A stretch of 64,000 nucleotides of DNA from Aurantiochytrium sp. KH105 (Eukaryota > Sar > Bigyra > Thraustochytrida > Thraustochytriidae). Positions 40,601 through 49,958 of this stretch are shown here, in pieces (the stretch's first letter is position 1; every line of letters starts with the position of its first letter). The DNA lies in the NCBI GenBank assembly GCA_003116975.1, contig BGKB01000151.1, forward strand, positions 100,260 to 164,259, in the 5' to 3' direction. A program made the translations under genes and the position numbers. The notes under the pieces were generated by a model. The model was not told where the DNA came from and did no database searches. It saw only the letters and a list, made by a program, of their open reading frames with translations.

Positions 40601-41265
40601 TTGGCGCTGAAGATGTCGAGCCAAATGAATTCACGCTGTGGATCGCGCCCTTGAAAGTGAGCCGAAAGAGCGGCCATAAGCTCGTCGAACTTGGCTTGAC
40701 GTGAGATACAGACATGGGTACCTTGAAAAGGTGTACCAATTCTGGAGAGCCCCAAAGTGTCGAGGAAAAGACAATTCCTCAAAATGGTCTTGGGCACAAC
40801 AAAGTACTCGGCCACGTCTTCCATGGTCCATTCTTCGCGAGGTTTAAAGCACGCGTTGCTGCGCGTAATGGTGAGGTAGCCCTGGACAAAAGTAGCCTCT
40901 GCGTTGCCAATGAGGCCGTCGTCGTTTTGACGGATATCGTAATCAAGCTGCTCCACAAGGTGGACGCTCTTGCCTTTGGGAATGCGCATCGCGTCACGCG
41001 TTTGGCGGTCTGTCGCGAAGCTGTCGGTAGTGAGCTCATAGAGGTGCACGCCTCTGGCTAGCTTGCCGTCCATGAGGCCCTTGTGGATTCCTTGCAGAGC
41101 GGCCAGACTGAGACCGCGGAAGCACACGTCCTCATCGCTGAGGTCATCGTCTCCGTAGAGGGGCTTGGTCTCTTCTATCCTTTTCCCCAGCGCTTTGGCG
41201 ACCTTTCCGCTCGCTGTTCGAGCCATGCGGCGCACGCTGACGCGCAAAGAGCCGCGTTCTCCCAT
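37693..41265 (-). CDS. Kinesin-light-chain-like TPR protein with N-terminal WLD-Q-WCxWE domain
   Basis: From ATG 41265 (context GGCGCCATGG) the protein has 1190 residues. Residues about 1-370 hold a domain with FIWLDIFSAKQQ, FSNHLVFMETWD and PLSRMWCVWEMY, a pattern that recurs in protist TPR proteins and somewhat recalls TIR- or HET-like signalling domains; its function is unknown. From about 400 there are about 16 regular 42-residue TPRs of the kinesin-light-chain type (e.g. MHNMALVLQDKGDFDAALHL, linker HPSTIATMHN), then three weaker ones. Such TPR stacks bind peptides or partner proteins. The open frame extends upstream to 41880 (another 205 codons, with ATGs), but that part lacks conserved-looking sequence, so the start is a choice. 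It converges with the PI4K-like gene (143 bp between stops). Confidence 0.75.
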   Translation of the reverse strand: MGERGSLRVSVRRMARTASGKVAKALGKRIEETKPLYGDDDLSDEDVCFRGLSLAALQGIHKGLMDGKLARGVHLYELTTDSFATDRQTRDAMRIPKGKSVHLVEQLDYDIRQNDDGLIGNAEATFVQGYLTITRSNACFKPREEWTMEDVAEYFVVPKTILRNCLFLDTLGLSRIGTPFQGTHVCISRQAKFDELMAALSAHFQGRDPQREFIWLDIFSAKQQRLVGAQQRINPSIARRHEELITGRLHQAIARFSNHLVFMETWDTCTPLSRMWCVWEMYGAIKSSKNLQPLFAPGQDERFVEILCSAKGLSSIHKTLANLDLAAAQSQSAKGRDMIVAAVHALDGGFAFMNTALARVIRVWLADAAKNIIQRLRDVQGDSVGIANVMHNAAWMLRDQSMFEEALPIFRSVLDICTKRLHAKHANTVVALHSVASTLRDTGDVTGALAMYKQALDIRRETLGPDHKQTVATMQIMARVMHSDGDLDAAVDLYKEVLLIRRKTLRANHTDTLAVMHALASVLLEKGDCEAALALSNEVLTARRQRPGQAEPLTLAVMQISADALQELARYDEALALFYEMLRVCNDHHGPSHTSTLSAMHNVATALQSKGDFDGALALFHKILDLEREAHGSNSPLTASTMNSIADVLHTKGELAAALSAFEASLAITRSQLGNDHPSTLEAMQGKARVLRDQGEYDTALALMESIFSVCIAQLGEDHPHTLATMHNKARILLEKGDFVAAMTSFEQVLERRRSTLGPTHPATLTTMNNMASLLLRKRDFAAALASYQEVLNVTREQAGPAHPSTLATMACVAKALQAKGDHDQAQSMLESVLEKQRTLLGSTHPSTIATMHNKALVLQAQSHFDEALGLLQKVLDIHRDLHGEHHPSTITTMHNMALVLQDKGDFDAALHLLRTVLEIEVGQRGSVDPIVISTRARMALMLRNKGDYDASLETFDEVLRVRREHLGEKHPATLTALHEMASVLRSRGDYEAASEAFSRVLKDRREQLGAFHPATVASMHNQASVLRAQGKYAAALEIFQEVLRINRNCLGDAHHYVAVDLYRMAFVLVDLEHFKEALEASKESLAIFAQADSLSSARHLRLAAAHLAHGRSLLGLGRQEEAIAALELSVSERERHLGAEHPTVADALYHLAGATQDIAIARRALEIRTRCLEKAHPLTIKSQTQVDGL

Positions 41266-42810
41266 GGCGCCTGACTCGTCCTCGGCGCGCGTCCTCGTGT
41301 GCTCGGCGTCTGCGCGAGCGTCTCTTGCGCGTACGAGCGACCTTGGGCGTGCGAGTTCTGATGGGCGGGCGGCTCCCTCTTTTCGCACTGCTAGACGTCC
41401 CAAGTTCCCTTGTTCCAGATTGTTTGTTCTCGATTCACAGGCGACTTTTGAGGGGGTCAGGAAGCCCCTGTCGGTCGATTTGCGCGGCGGACCATGGCAA
41501 CGACGCACTTCTTCGACCAAGACGAGCCGACCCACGCGAGCGGATGAGGGAGGGGGAAAGGGAGGGAGAGAGGACAAAAAATAAAGGTCCTCAAATACCG
41601 CACCGCCTGGCTTGGGCGAGCATGACGAGCGAATAGGGAAATATGGGCGGAAGAAGCCGGTACGAGCTGACGCGTTGAGCGCAGCAGCTTGAGCAGATCG
41701 AGGATGATTGCGCCCTTTGACTCGATGCGGATCAGCCTCATGGATCGCGTTCATCGATATGCCAAGCACGCCAGGTCGGGCTAGCTCGCGAGCGACGCGC
41801 ATGTGAAGCGCCTGGCTTGGCCATCCTTCCTTGGGAAGTTCGAGCTCTTGCAAGCTCACGCTAAGACTTACACTCGCCAACTGACTTCTTCGGGCTGCAA
41901 AGTATTACCAGGGCTTTCATCATGATTCTTTTTATAAAAAGAAAAAAAAGGCTTCGTCAGAAAAAGACTTGTCACGGTGACTTCGAGGGGACGTTCCTGG
42001 GTTTTTGACGGGGAGTCCTCAGAGGTCTGAAAGAGTAGAAAGAAGAAGCTGATTTCAATAAACGTAAAAGAAATCCCGTTCCGTGGCTAGCACGAAACGG
42101 GAAGGTAGTTTGATTGCTTCTCACGCTGCTGCTCGGAGGAAGCTTTGGTGTGGTTCAATATTCTGGTGGGTTTCGGTTCTGCCGGCTTCTGGCATCGGGT
42201 TTGGTCGCTGCCAGGTCTATTCGGCTCAATGGTCCCAGGGTCGTGACCCTGGTCCATCTCTGCTATGTAGGTCTATGAGTATACTAGGGTTATTTTGGGT
42301 GTACACACCGAATGCACCCGGCGTGTTGTGCACGCGCGACGAAATGTTCTTGCGTCGTGCTCCTCCGACGTTTGTCGTCGGGTGTCTACCTCTCTTAAAG
42401 CAGTTTCCCGCCTGGCATCAGGTCTTTGGGAATGTCCACTTCATTATTGTGGATCAATACTGGGCATCAGGTTGGGTCGGAATTCCAAAGCTGAAGGGGA
42501 TGTTGAAGTAGAATTTGAACAGGATGTTGGTATTAGAGTCGCAATTGAAGATGAAGTCAAACTTCACTCTTAGCTTCGTTTTGGTCGAAAATACTGATAA
42601 TCTCTTCGAGCCCATCCATGCTGGCAATGCATGCGATAAACGCATGACCCGGACTCCGGGTGAATGTCCAAACAATGGCGCCTTTGGCGTTCTCGCCTGC
42701 CTCGGTCTTGGCCGCACGAAAGCGGCGGCGACGGATGGCGACAGCGGCAAACAAACGCACCGGCCAGAGGACTCACAGTAAGCGCCAGCGTCGTAGTCGA
42801 CGACTCGTCA
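41266..42810. other. Intergenic region with hairpins and a decayed exon copy
   Basis: Upstream of the TPR gene and downstream of the LRR receptor gene (both minus). 41266-41880 is an in-frame extension of the TPR gene of uncertain status. Two inverted repeats stand out: TCCCGTTCCGTG/CACGAAACGGGA with a 5-base loop at 42074-42102 (one mismatch) and CCAGGGTC-GT-GACCCTGG at 42235-42252. An open frame at 42083-42511 vaguely resembles the end of a copia integrase (GLFWVYTPNAPGV) but is too weak to call. 42557-42815 is a degraded copy of the receptor's last exon. Confidence 0.5.
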
Positions 42811-42815
42811 TCAGT
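42557..42815 (-). pseudogene. Decayed duplicate of the LRR receptor's transmembrane/tail exon
   Basis: Directly downstream of the receptor's stop, the minus strand repeats the last exon: GACGAGTCGTCG, then CGCTGG.GCTTA, TGGC.GGTGC.TTTGT and GCGGCCAAGACCGAGGC appear in the same order as in 42940-43070. In protein terms DDESSTTTLALTVS...LAGAFV and RAAKTEAGENAKGAI parallel EDESSATPLELILGSVAGAF and PAAKTEAKAMHNAI, but the two halves are in different frames. It could be a dead tandem duplicate or, less likely, an alternative 3' exon (a GTGAGT lies inside). Confidence 0.6.
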
Positions 42816-45069
42816 TATTGCTGTCGGCTCGGCCGTAGAGAGCCGCGGTGGGGACTTCTTCTGCTGCGTAGGGGGCTGCATCTGCTGCGTAGGGAACTGC
42901 GTAGGGGACTGCGTTGGGGATTGCGTTGTGCATTGCTTTGGCCTCGGTCTTGGCCGCGGGAGGGCGGTGACAAATGATGATTGCGACAAAGACGGCGAGG
43001 GCCACAAATGCACCAGCCACAGAACCCAGAATAAGCTCCAGCGGCGTAGCCGACGACTCGTCCTCTGTTTGACACGCGTCGAAGTTTCCTGTCCCTTCAT
43101 AGGCCCTGTATTGCCCGGTGATGGAGGCAGGAAGAACTGGCTGTGGCCCGCAAAGAGGGACGTCAATCATTTTACTGCGCATCGGAAGCGTGTGAGCTTT
43201 CCTGCACCGCTCATATCTTACGAAGGACTTACATCCAAATTAGACTTGTCATATTACTGACGGCTTGAGGAAGTTTCGTAAGATCTGTGTCGTCGATCTT
43301 CCTGTTCGATTGATGGTGAGTACTCTTAATCTTTGCTTCTGATGAACGAGTGCGTTGAACGTACAAGATTTCGAGCTTTGTGAGTGCGGACAGCCTTTCG
43401 GGAAGGGAGGTGAAAGGGTTATCAGAAATTTCTCTGCAACAGAAAACGAAATGTCAGTTCCTTTCCAGCGGTTCGCTCGTGAAATGCATTACTGCCTCGC
43501 TATCTCGATGGCATCATCTGACTTACAGCTCGGTAAGTTCGGAAAGCCCCGTAATATTCTTGGGGAGGGACGTGAGCTGGTTGGACGCAGCCGACCTGTT
43601 ATGCGCGTGCTCGTTAGTATGCTTGCACTCTTTTGCAGTCGAAAAACACGGTCAGTCGGCCCCTTTCACGTACAAGGCTGCGAGCTTGGTCAAAGCCCCG
43701 ATCGAAGAAGGCAGATCCGTGAGCTTGTTGGAGCCGACATCTCTGCAATAAGGTATTTTTCGAGAAGCGAATGTTAGTGGCAACTTCTTTTGGCCTCGTT
43801 AATCATTTGACGACTTCATCTGTCTTACAGGAAGGTGAGTTCGAAAAGTCCCGAAATGCTCTCGGGGAGGGACGTGAGCTGGTTGCTGGTGCAATATCTG
43901 TTTTTGCTCGCGTCCAACTGTAAGGGTCATCTTTCTAATATTCGAGGAGCACGGCCAGCTTTGACCACTTTCACGTACAACTCAGTCAGCTTGGTCAACG
44001 CCCCAATCGAGGAAGGCAAATTTGTGAGCATGTTGGAGACGACATATCTGCAATAAGGTGTTTTTCCAAACAACGATTGTCAGAGGTAACTCTTATGGGT
44101 CTCGTCAACCTTTCGATAACATCATCTGACTTACAGATTGGTAAGTTCGGTAAGTCCCGAAATGCTCTCCGGGAGGGACATGAGCTGATTGTATCTGGAA
44201 TCCCTGTTGTGCTCGTGTTCAAGTGTAAGTGTTTACTTATATTCTAAGAGCACGGCCAGCTTCGACCACTTTCACGTACAAGAAAGTCAGATTGGTCAAA
44301 GCCCCAATCGAAGAAGGCCAATCCGTGAGCTCGTTGGCGCCGACATTTCTGCAATAAGGTATTTTTTGAAAAGCGAATGTTAGTTGCAACTCTTTTAGAC
44401 CTCGTCGATCATTTGATGACTTCATTTGTCTTACAGGAAGGTGAGTTGGGAAAGTCCTGAAATGCTCTCGGGAAGGGACGTGAGCTGATTGTCTTGGGAA
44501 TCCCTGTGGTGCTCGTGTTCAAGTGTAAGTGTCATCTTTCTAAATTTCTAAGAGCACGGCCAGCTTCGACCACTTTAACGTACAAGTAAAGCAGCTTTGT
44601 CAAAGCCCCAATCGAGGAAGGCAATTCTGTGAGCTTGTTGTCGCCAACATATCTGCAATAAGGTAATTTTCAAGCAGCAAATGTAAGTGGCAACTCTTTT
44701 TGGTCTCGCCAACCATTCGATGACCTTGATGCACGTACAGGTTGTCGAGATTTGTCAGCTGGCCAATAGATTCAGAGATAGCCGTCAGCTCATTTTCCCT
44801 AAGATCGCTACGATAGACAAATTGATTAGTATCCCTCCTCAGCACTCTGCGACGAATAAAACTTACAGGTACGTGAGCGAGGTCAAGGAGGAAAGGGAGG
44901 GCTCGAAGACGTCAGTGTTGCGGTGCTCGTCTTCGCCAATGCGGCCATCGCAGAAAGCATCAGTCGACGAGCCGTCACATGTACGGGGTTCGCAGGTGCA
45001 AGTTGCGCCCCTCGTCAAGGCTGAGGCACAAAGAAGGACCTTCAGAAGCAGTAGATGGCGAAGCATCAT
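42811..45069 (-). CDS. Type I membrane receptor-like protein with 11 leucine-rich repeats, one LRR per exon
   Basis: I assemble 13 exons (minus strand): 44867-45069, 44739-44807, 44584-44652, 44435-44503, 44280-44348, 44135-44203, 43979-44047, 43829-43897, 43674-43742, 43527-43595, 43365-43433, 43233-43301, 42811-43174; 441 residues. Exon 1 gives a signal peptide (MMLRHLLLLKVLLCASALTR) and a Cys-rich cap. The eleven middle exons are each exactly 69 nt with phase-2 borders and each encodes one 23-residue LRR of the type L-x-x-x-x-N-x-L-T-x-L-P-x-S-I-G-x-L-T-x-L. Donors are GTACGT or GTAAGT/GTAAGA; acceptors end CAG or TAG. The last exon holds a membrane helix (LELILGSVAGAFVALAVF and following, about 365-390) and a short cytosolic tail rich in VPYA repeats, without a kinase. 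It should display the LRRs outside the cell; ligand unknown. Confidence 0.8.
43527..44652 (-). repeat. Two-exon LRR tandem duplication array
   Basis: LRR exons alternate between type SSIGALTKL (44584, 44280, 43979, 43674) and type ESISGL (44435, 44135, 43829, 43527). Same-type exon ends are spaced 300-306 bp. Introns alternate too: after the first type they begin GTACGT, after the second GTAAG. The array therefore grew by duplication of a two-exon unit of about 303 bp including its introns. Confidence 0.85.
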
Positions 45070-48000
45070 CGCGACTACGCCGTTCTTGCTTAAAGCGGAC
45101 CAACTTGAGCTCTTGTTGGCTTCCGGACCGACAGGGAGGGAGGCCTTGCGTCTGTTGCGAGTCTGCTGCCATACCTTCTCATTCGCCGGTCGATCCTGGC
45201 TCTTCTGACCCGGCCTTGGCGTCAATAGAATTGCGTAGCTCTCAATCATCGTGGACGGGCGCCGGCCTGCCCGTGTGCCGGAAGAAGCCAACTTATACCT
45301 CCTTTTTGAAGTTTTGGACCCTCGTGACATGATGTTACGATGATAGTATTGTGCACGCCCGCCCTGCCTCCCTGGCTGCTGCTCGTGCGGCGCGAGCAGC
45401 ACAGCGCACTGGATGTCCGCGGCAGCTAGCAGGGTCTCTCTCCTCTCTCCCTCGCTGGCGAGTGCATCCGTGGGAGGGAGGGGGGGGGGGGAGAGGGAGA
45501 GAGGTGCCCCGGCTGATCCGCGGTGCAGCGGCTGCTGTTTGCAGTGCCTTTATGGCGCCTGCAACTGCTGCTGCTGCTGGACGTGCTGCTCGGCTGCGGA
45601 TCCCTCTCTCCTTCCCTCCCTCCGTTCGTGTGTGCTTGTCTCGACGGCCAGCTGCAGCTGCCTGTTGCTGCGGCACGGCTGCTGAGCGTGCACTGCACGC
45701 GCGTGCTGGTCTCGCTCCCGGCTGTTCTTGGCCCGGGCGCAGGCAGGGCCATGCATGACCCCAACGCCGGCCCGAAGGCCATGGCCGCCGCTGGCGGAAG
45801 GCCGCTCGCACGCGTCCTGTCGCCAGACCAGCCCAGCCCGGTGGCCGCCGCGCTGGCTGGTGCGACGCGCGAGAGACGAACAGAGCAGGCGAGGGGGGGA
45901 GGGGAGGGGGATGCTGAGAGGCCCTTTCTCAAGTTATGACAGGCAGTCTGAGTAAAGTTGGCGGGATGATCGTCTTCCTCTCAGCGAAGAACGTGACGCT
46001 TGGGCAGTCATTAGCAACAGAGGCCTATTTCGGCGAGAGCATCATTGGTTCGACGAGAGCTTTATTGGGCCAGCTGCGAGTTGAGCACGCGCACTTTGTT
46101 CCTCCCACGAAGAGGCGATGATGAATGAGCTCATCCTTTGAAGCAGTGGCAAGCATTCATTCACCCTTGATCCTTCTCTTGGGCCGAGCAGGCCTGGCCA
46201 GGCTGCCCCGTGAGCCACGCGAACGGCTTGGGACATCGAGGGGGGCTAGCTAGCTTGCCGCGCTGCGCGCTGCCAGTTTATTGTGCAAGTGCCAAGATCC
46301 GCGCCCTGCAAGTGTTTTATCCTGCTCTACAAAGTGAACCATTGCTCCTTGCAAATGAAATGAGCACTGGCACGCAAACAGCCAGGCGACGACGGAAGGC
46401 TTGGCCGGTCTCGACGTCTTTGGCGCCTCGTCGCCGCGGAGACACAAGCGGTGCGTGCGCACAGGCAGCGCAGGCCCTGTCAGATGGCGTCGAGAGTCCG
46501 ATGTGCACGCGCGCTCGAGGCAGGACTTGCCTCAGCGTCTTGCTGCCTGGAGTGGCTTGGAGGTTGACTGAGCCGACCCACGAGGAGCGCGCTTGCGGCG
46601 GCGTCTGCCGGCGCGAGTGTATTCCGGCGGCGCGAGCGAGAAGCGCGACTTAACAGTAAGGTTGCGGCTGCATCTGGCGAGCTGCGGTGAACGGAGGTGC
46701 GCGAGTCGAAGAGGTCGTCTCGCGCTGCCTGACGGCTCGACCTCACGTGCAGGAGCAAGCAAGGCGGCGAAGAAAAGGCTGCCACAGTGTCCAGGGGCTC
46801 TGGCGAGTGCTTGCGGTCGAAAAAGACCTGAACGAGGCAATGTGCATGTGCTATGCTCAACGCTGCTTTTGCGCGTAATAAAAGATTCGCACAAAGCTCA
46901 CGGCTGCGTCGACTGCAGCGCTTTCATTTCTTTTTTCAGTCGCAGGTGCTGCTGCCACTCGGCCTTGGTGCCGACGCTGCCCCTAAAGTCGATGCGGCCA
47001 AGATCACTCGTGTGAAGAAGCAAAAGCATGAGCGCAATTTGTCGATCGCGCAGCTTGCTCTTGCTTGGCTTGCAGGCTTGCAAGAACTTTGGTGCTGGCG
47101 ATGACCTCGTTCGGCGACGTTGGCTGTGCTGTTGTCGACCGCAGCGTGCGAATGGCCCACGTTCGATGGTTTTTAAATTGAAATCAATTGGAGAAGAGTA
47201 CAGCAAACGCCGATTTAGTGTGTTGTGAGTAAATTGTTGCCACCCGCTCACTGACCGGTGAACTTGAGTAAGAGCCGAGGCGGGCGTCGTGTGGTCACTT
47301 TGTCGCCTGTAGTTGTCTTGCTCCACCCATCCTGGTAGACCCGAGCAGCATTTTTCTCGTGTCAATGAGGCGTGCCAGAGGAGCTGGCCTTGGGCACGAG
47401 TCTCGTTGTCAACTTGGGAAACGGTTGCGGCTCGCCTTGGCTGAGGTGTGGCTCTTGTCGAGCTTGAGCTCGCTGTGCGGGTCATTAAATCTTGCAGACC
47501 CGATTTGAGCTGCTCTTGGATGCGCACACGAGGCAGCGATGGCGCGATCCGGCGACGCAAACAAACGTGTTGATGTCGCTTGCTTGACTGGGGTGAAGGC
47601 GAGGCCTATGTCGCCATCTTTGTCGCGTCTTTGCGCCAAATCAAACTTTTGGCCATGATTGGCCAAAGCCAGCTTGCCGTCTCAGGTTTATGCGTCGCAT
47701 CGAGAGGCAGATCGACGGCAAGAACGGTAAATTGCGGCTTGCTCGTGGCTGGTACGTGTAAAGCCAATGTGAGGCAGCCAAGCATCGCTGTCGCTAGTCG
47801 TTCTTTGGTCCTAGGTCCAACATTTTCATCATCATTTTCGCTGACGCAGGCACGGCAGCTTGAATATTATATTGGATCAGCGGCGTGGCTTGCAAGACTA
47901 AAGTCCTAGGCTTCACGCAAGAGACGTGCTTGCGCCTCTTGTGGCATATTTCCTGTTTAGCTCATGCTGAAGATCTTGCGTTGCACTGGCATAAGATTGA

Positions 48001-48461
48001 GCTTTCGTAGCTCGCACGAGCTTGAGACTTTGGCGGAGTAGCTCAACATAACGCATTTGCACAAGACCTGATCTAGAATGAAAATTGGTGTCGAGAATTG
48101 ATGCCAGGGGAAATGACATTCACGACAAATTTTAGCTTGGAACTGTTGAAATTTTTGATCATTGGTTTTCAATAGCTTATTGCAAGGTCATGTGTTGGTA
48201 CGTGAAGGGCTTGAAGGTTACGTGAGCTTCCTTGAGCTTACGGCAGCATGGCCATGAGAGGCCCTCGAGTGAGGCTGAGCATGTGTGCTCGGCCGTTCGA
48301 CCAATCGCGAAGATATGTATAATTATGTTCATGTTATGTTACACTACAACTAGGAAAATCATGATGTTGACTTCCTTGCTCAGATTACAGGACGACCTGT
48401 CGAGACGAAAGCAGGATCAAGGATGCACCTCAATCTGCTCGTTAAATAAGCTAAGGACCGA
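45070..48461. other. Intergenic region with dispersed repeat copy
   Basis: 3.4 kb upstream of the LRR receptor and downstream of the HGG-repeat gene. 45340-45930 is GC-rich low-complexity DNA including a G run. 45965-46850 is one copy of a dispersed repeat (second copy near 59.8-60.6 kb). 46898-47560 holds a 220-codon minus-strand frame I cannot support as a gene. The rest, AT-richer, shows nothing I recognise. Confidence 0.45.
45965..46850. repeat. Dispersed repeat, copy 1
   Basis: This stretch aligns by eye, in the same orientation and order, with 59775-60650. Shared blocks include CCCTTGAT-CTTCTCTTGG, GTGAGCCACGCG, AGTGTTTTATCC-CGC-CTACAAAGTGAA, GGGCCCTG-CAGA-GGCGT and AGCAAGCAAGGCG. Copies are clearly diverged with small indels, and neither keeps a long open frame common to both, so it is an old non-coding or dead element of about 0.9 kb. 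Confidence 0.7.
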
Positions 48462-49958
48462 TTACTGTTCTGCGTGCTTGCTGCAGAGGCCATTGGTTCG
48501 AGCACGAGCTCGGCAACACGGTAATTGGCACATGAACTCACGACCGTGGACATAGCAGTGGCCGGCGATGTAAGCCGGCTTCAAACAGCCGGCGGTCTTG
48601 CAAGTCTTGAAGCCACCGTGGCGGACGCAAAGCTGCTTTCGATTTGCGGATGTTTTGCAGCCAGGAAAGGAACACCGGACGCCGCCATCATGTCGAATGC
48701 AAAATGCGGTAGGGGTCACAGCAGATGACGTGCATCCTGTGGCCTGACAGCGCTTCCCGCCTCCGTGCCGCACGCACCACGCGGTGCTGCCAATTGCCAA
48801 GGCTGTGCAACTAGCAACTGAGCAGCGTTTCCCACCGCCGTGCCGCTTGCACCACCCGGTCCCATCTGCCGAGCTCGTGCAACCAAGAATCGAGCAGCGT
48901 CTTCCACCGCCGTGCCGCTTGCACCACTCCGTGCTACCTTCTGCCGCGGTCGTGCACCCAGAAATCGCGCAGCGTCGCCCTCCTCCATGTTTGCAACATT
49001 TGCCTTCGCCTTTAGCTTTTCTTGGACACATTGAGACTTTACAGCGCGCAAGTCCACCGTGCTTTCGGCACCGATTCTTTGTGCCGGCGTTATTTTGGCA
49101 GCCTGGGATGCAGCAGGTGTCAAGAACCTCGATAGGCTGCGTCTGTGCGCTCGCTGAGCTGTCGTCTTCATTTGTACTTTGTTTGCCCTGGATCTCGCTT
49201 CCATCCGCCGAAGTGATCGACTTCTCGCCAGATTGGCAAGATGTCCTTGCCCTGGTCGAGCCTCGTTCTCGGTGCGTGGCGCATTTTTTGCCGATCTTGC
49301 TGGCCTTGGCGGCTGGCTGGCTGTTGTCCTCGGCATCTTTTCGAGAGCGCTTTTTCTGCGTCTCCTTCTTTGTCAATGTCATGCGAGCCGGCTTCGACGA
49401 AAACAACGTTTGCTCAGAAGCTTCGTGCGTTTGGTCGCTGTCGTCATGGTCGTTTGGCGCAGCCTCGGGAGTCTCCATTGTCGAGGACGAGCTCGACGTG
49501 CTTGAGGCAACTTGCGAGACAGTAGAGCTGCCGCGTGCAGAGGCGTCTTTCTTTCTTTCCGCCTCGGGCTTGGCGGCGGGACGACTGCTGCGTCTGCGAG
49601 TGCTGCTGTTGCGCTCGACCATGCCCTTGGCTGCCGGGCTCGTTCTCGTCGTCGTCGTCGTCGTCGTTTTTGTTGTAGTCGTCGTCGTTTTTGTTGTCGA
49701 TGCGACAGCCGGGTCCATCTTTTCGAGCGGCCGCGAGGGCGATAACGATGAGGACGAGAGGGCGAGCGAGGGCTTGGGCGAGAGGGCACCCGGACCGCTG
49801 CCCTCCTGCGCCGCCTTGGCAAGCGCTAGTAAGGGTTGAAAGAAGCTGAGCTCGTAAGCATCGTGGTGTTGCATCTCGCCTCGCTCTCCTGGCGCCTCTT
49901 CTCTCTCCGCGGGCGCAGCGGGTGCAGCGGCGCGGCGTCGACTGGGCGCGCGCGGCAT
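48462..49958 (-). CDS. CxxC...HGG zinc-repeat protein (WRKY19-like repeats of stramenopiles/plants)
   Basis: The 498-residue protein has a low-complexity N-terminal half (Ser/Thr-rich, basic, acidic patches, a TTTKTTTTTT-type run) and about nine tandem C-terminal repeats of 22-25 residues from about residue 280. Each has a C-x4-C start, then C-x2-H-G-G-G and often R/K-R-C leading into the next, e.g. CAISGCTTAAEGSTEWCKRH then GGGRRC. This Cys2-Cys-His pattern is the one annotated as 'WRKY transcription factor 19-like' in many stramenopiles and plants; it probably binds zinc, and possibly DNA, but no WRKY domain is present. The ATG at 49958 is followed by basic residues. Nuclear action is inferred from the basic N-terminal half. 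Confidence 0.8.
   Translation of the reverse strand: MPRAPSRRRAAAPAAPAEREEAPGERGEMQHHDAYELSFFQPLLALAKAAQEGSGPGALSPKPSLALSSSSLSPSRPLEKMDPAVASTTKTTTTTTKTTTTTTTRTSPAAKGMVERNSSTRRRSSRPAAKPEAERKKDASARGSSTVSQVASSTSSSSSTMETPEAAPNDHDDSDQTHEASEQTLFSSKPARMTLTKKETQKKRSRKDAEDNSQPAAKASKIGKKCATHRERGSTRARTSCQSGEKSITSADGSEIQGKQSTNEDDSSASAQTQPIEVLDTCCIPGCQNNAGTKNRCRKHGGLARCKVSMCPRKAKGEGKCCKHGGGRRCAISGCTTAAEGSTEWCKRHGGGRRCSILGCTSSADGTGWCKRHGGGKRCSVASCTALAIGSTAWCVRHGGGKRCQATGCTSSAVTPTAFCIRHDGGVRCSFPGCKTSANRKQLCVRHGGFKTCKTAGCLKPAYIAGHCYVHGREFMCQLPCCRARARTNGLCSKHAEQ

Noticed and set aside
42083-42511. Possible copia-type retroelement fragment
   Set aside because: Only a short stretch (GLFWVYTPNAPGV) resembles an integrase end and other frames fit no better; too weak without a search.
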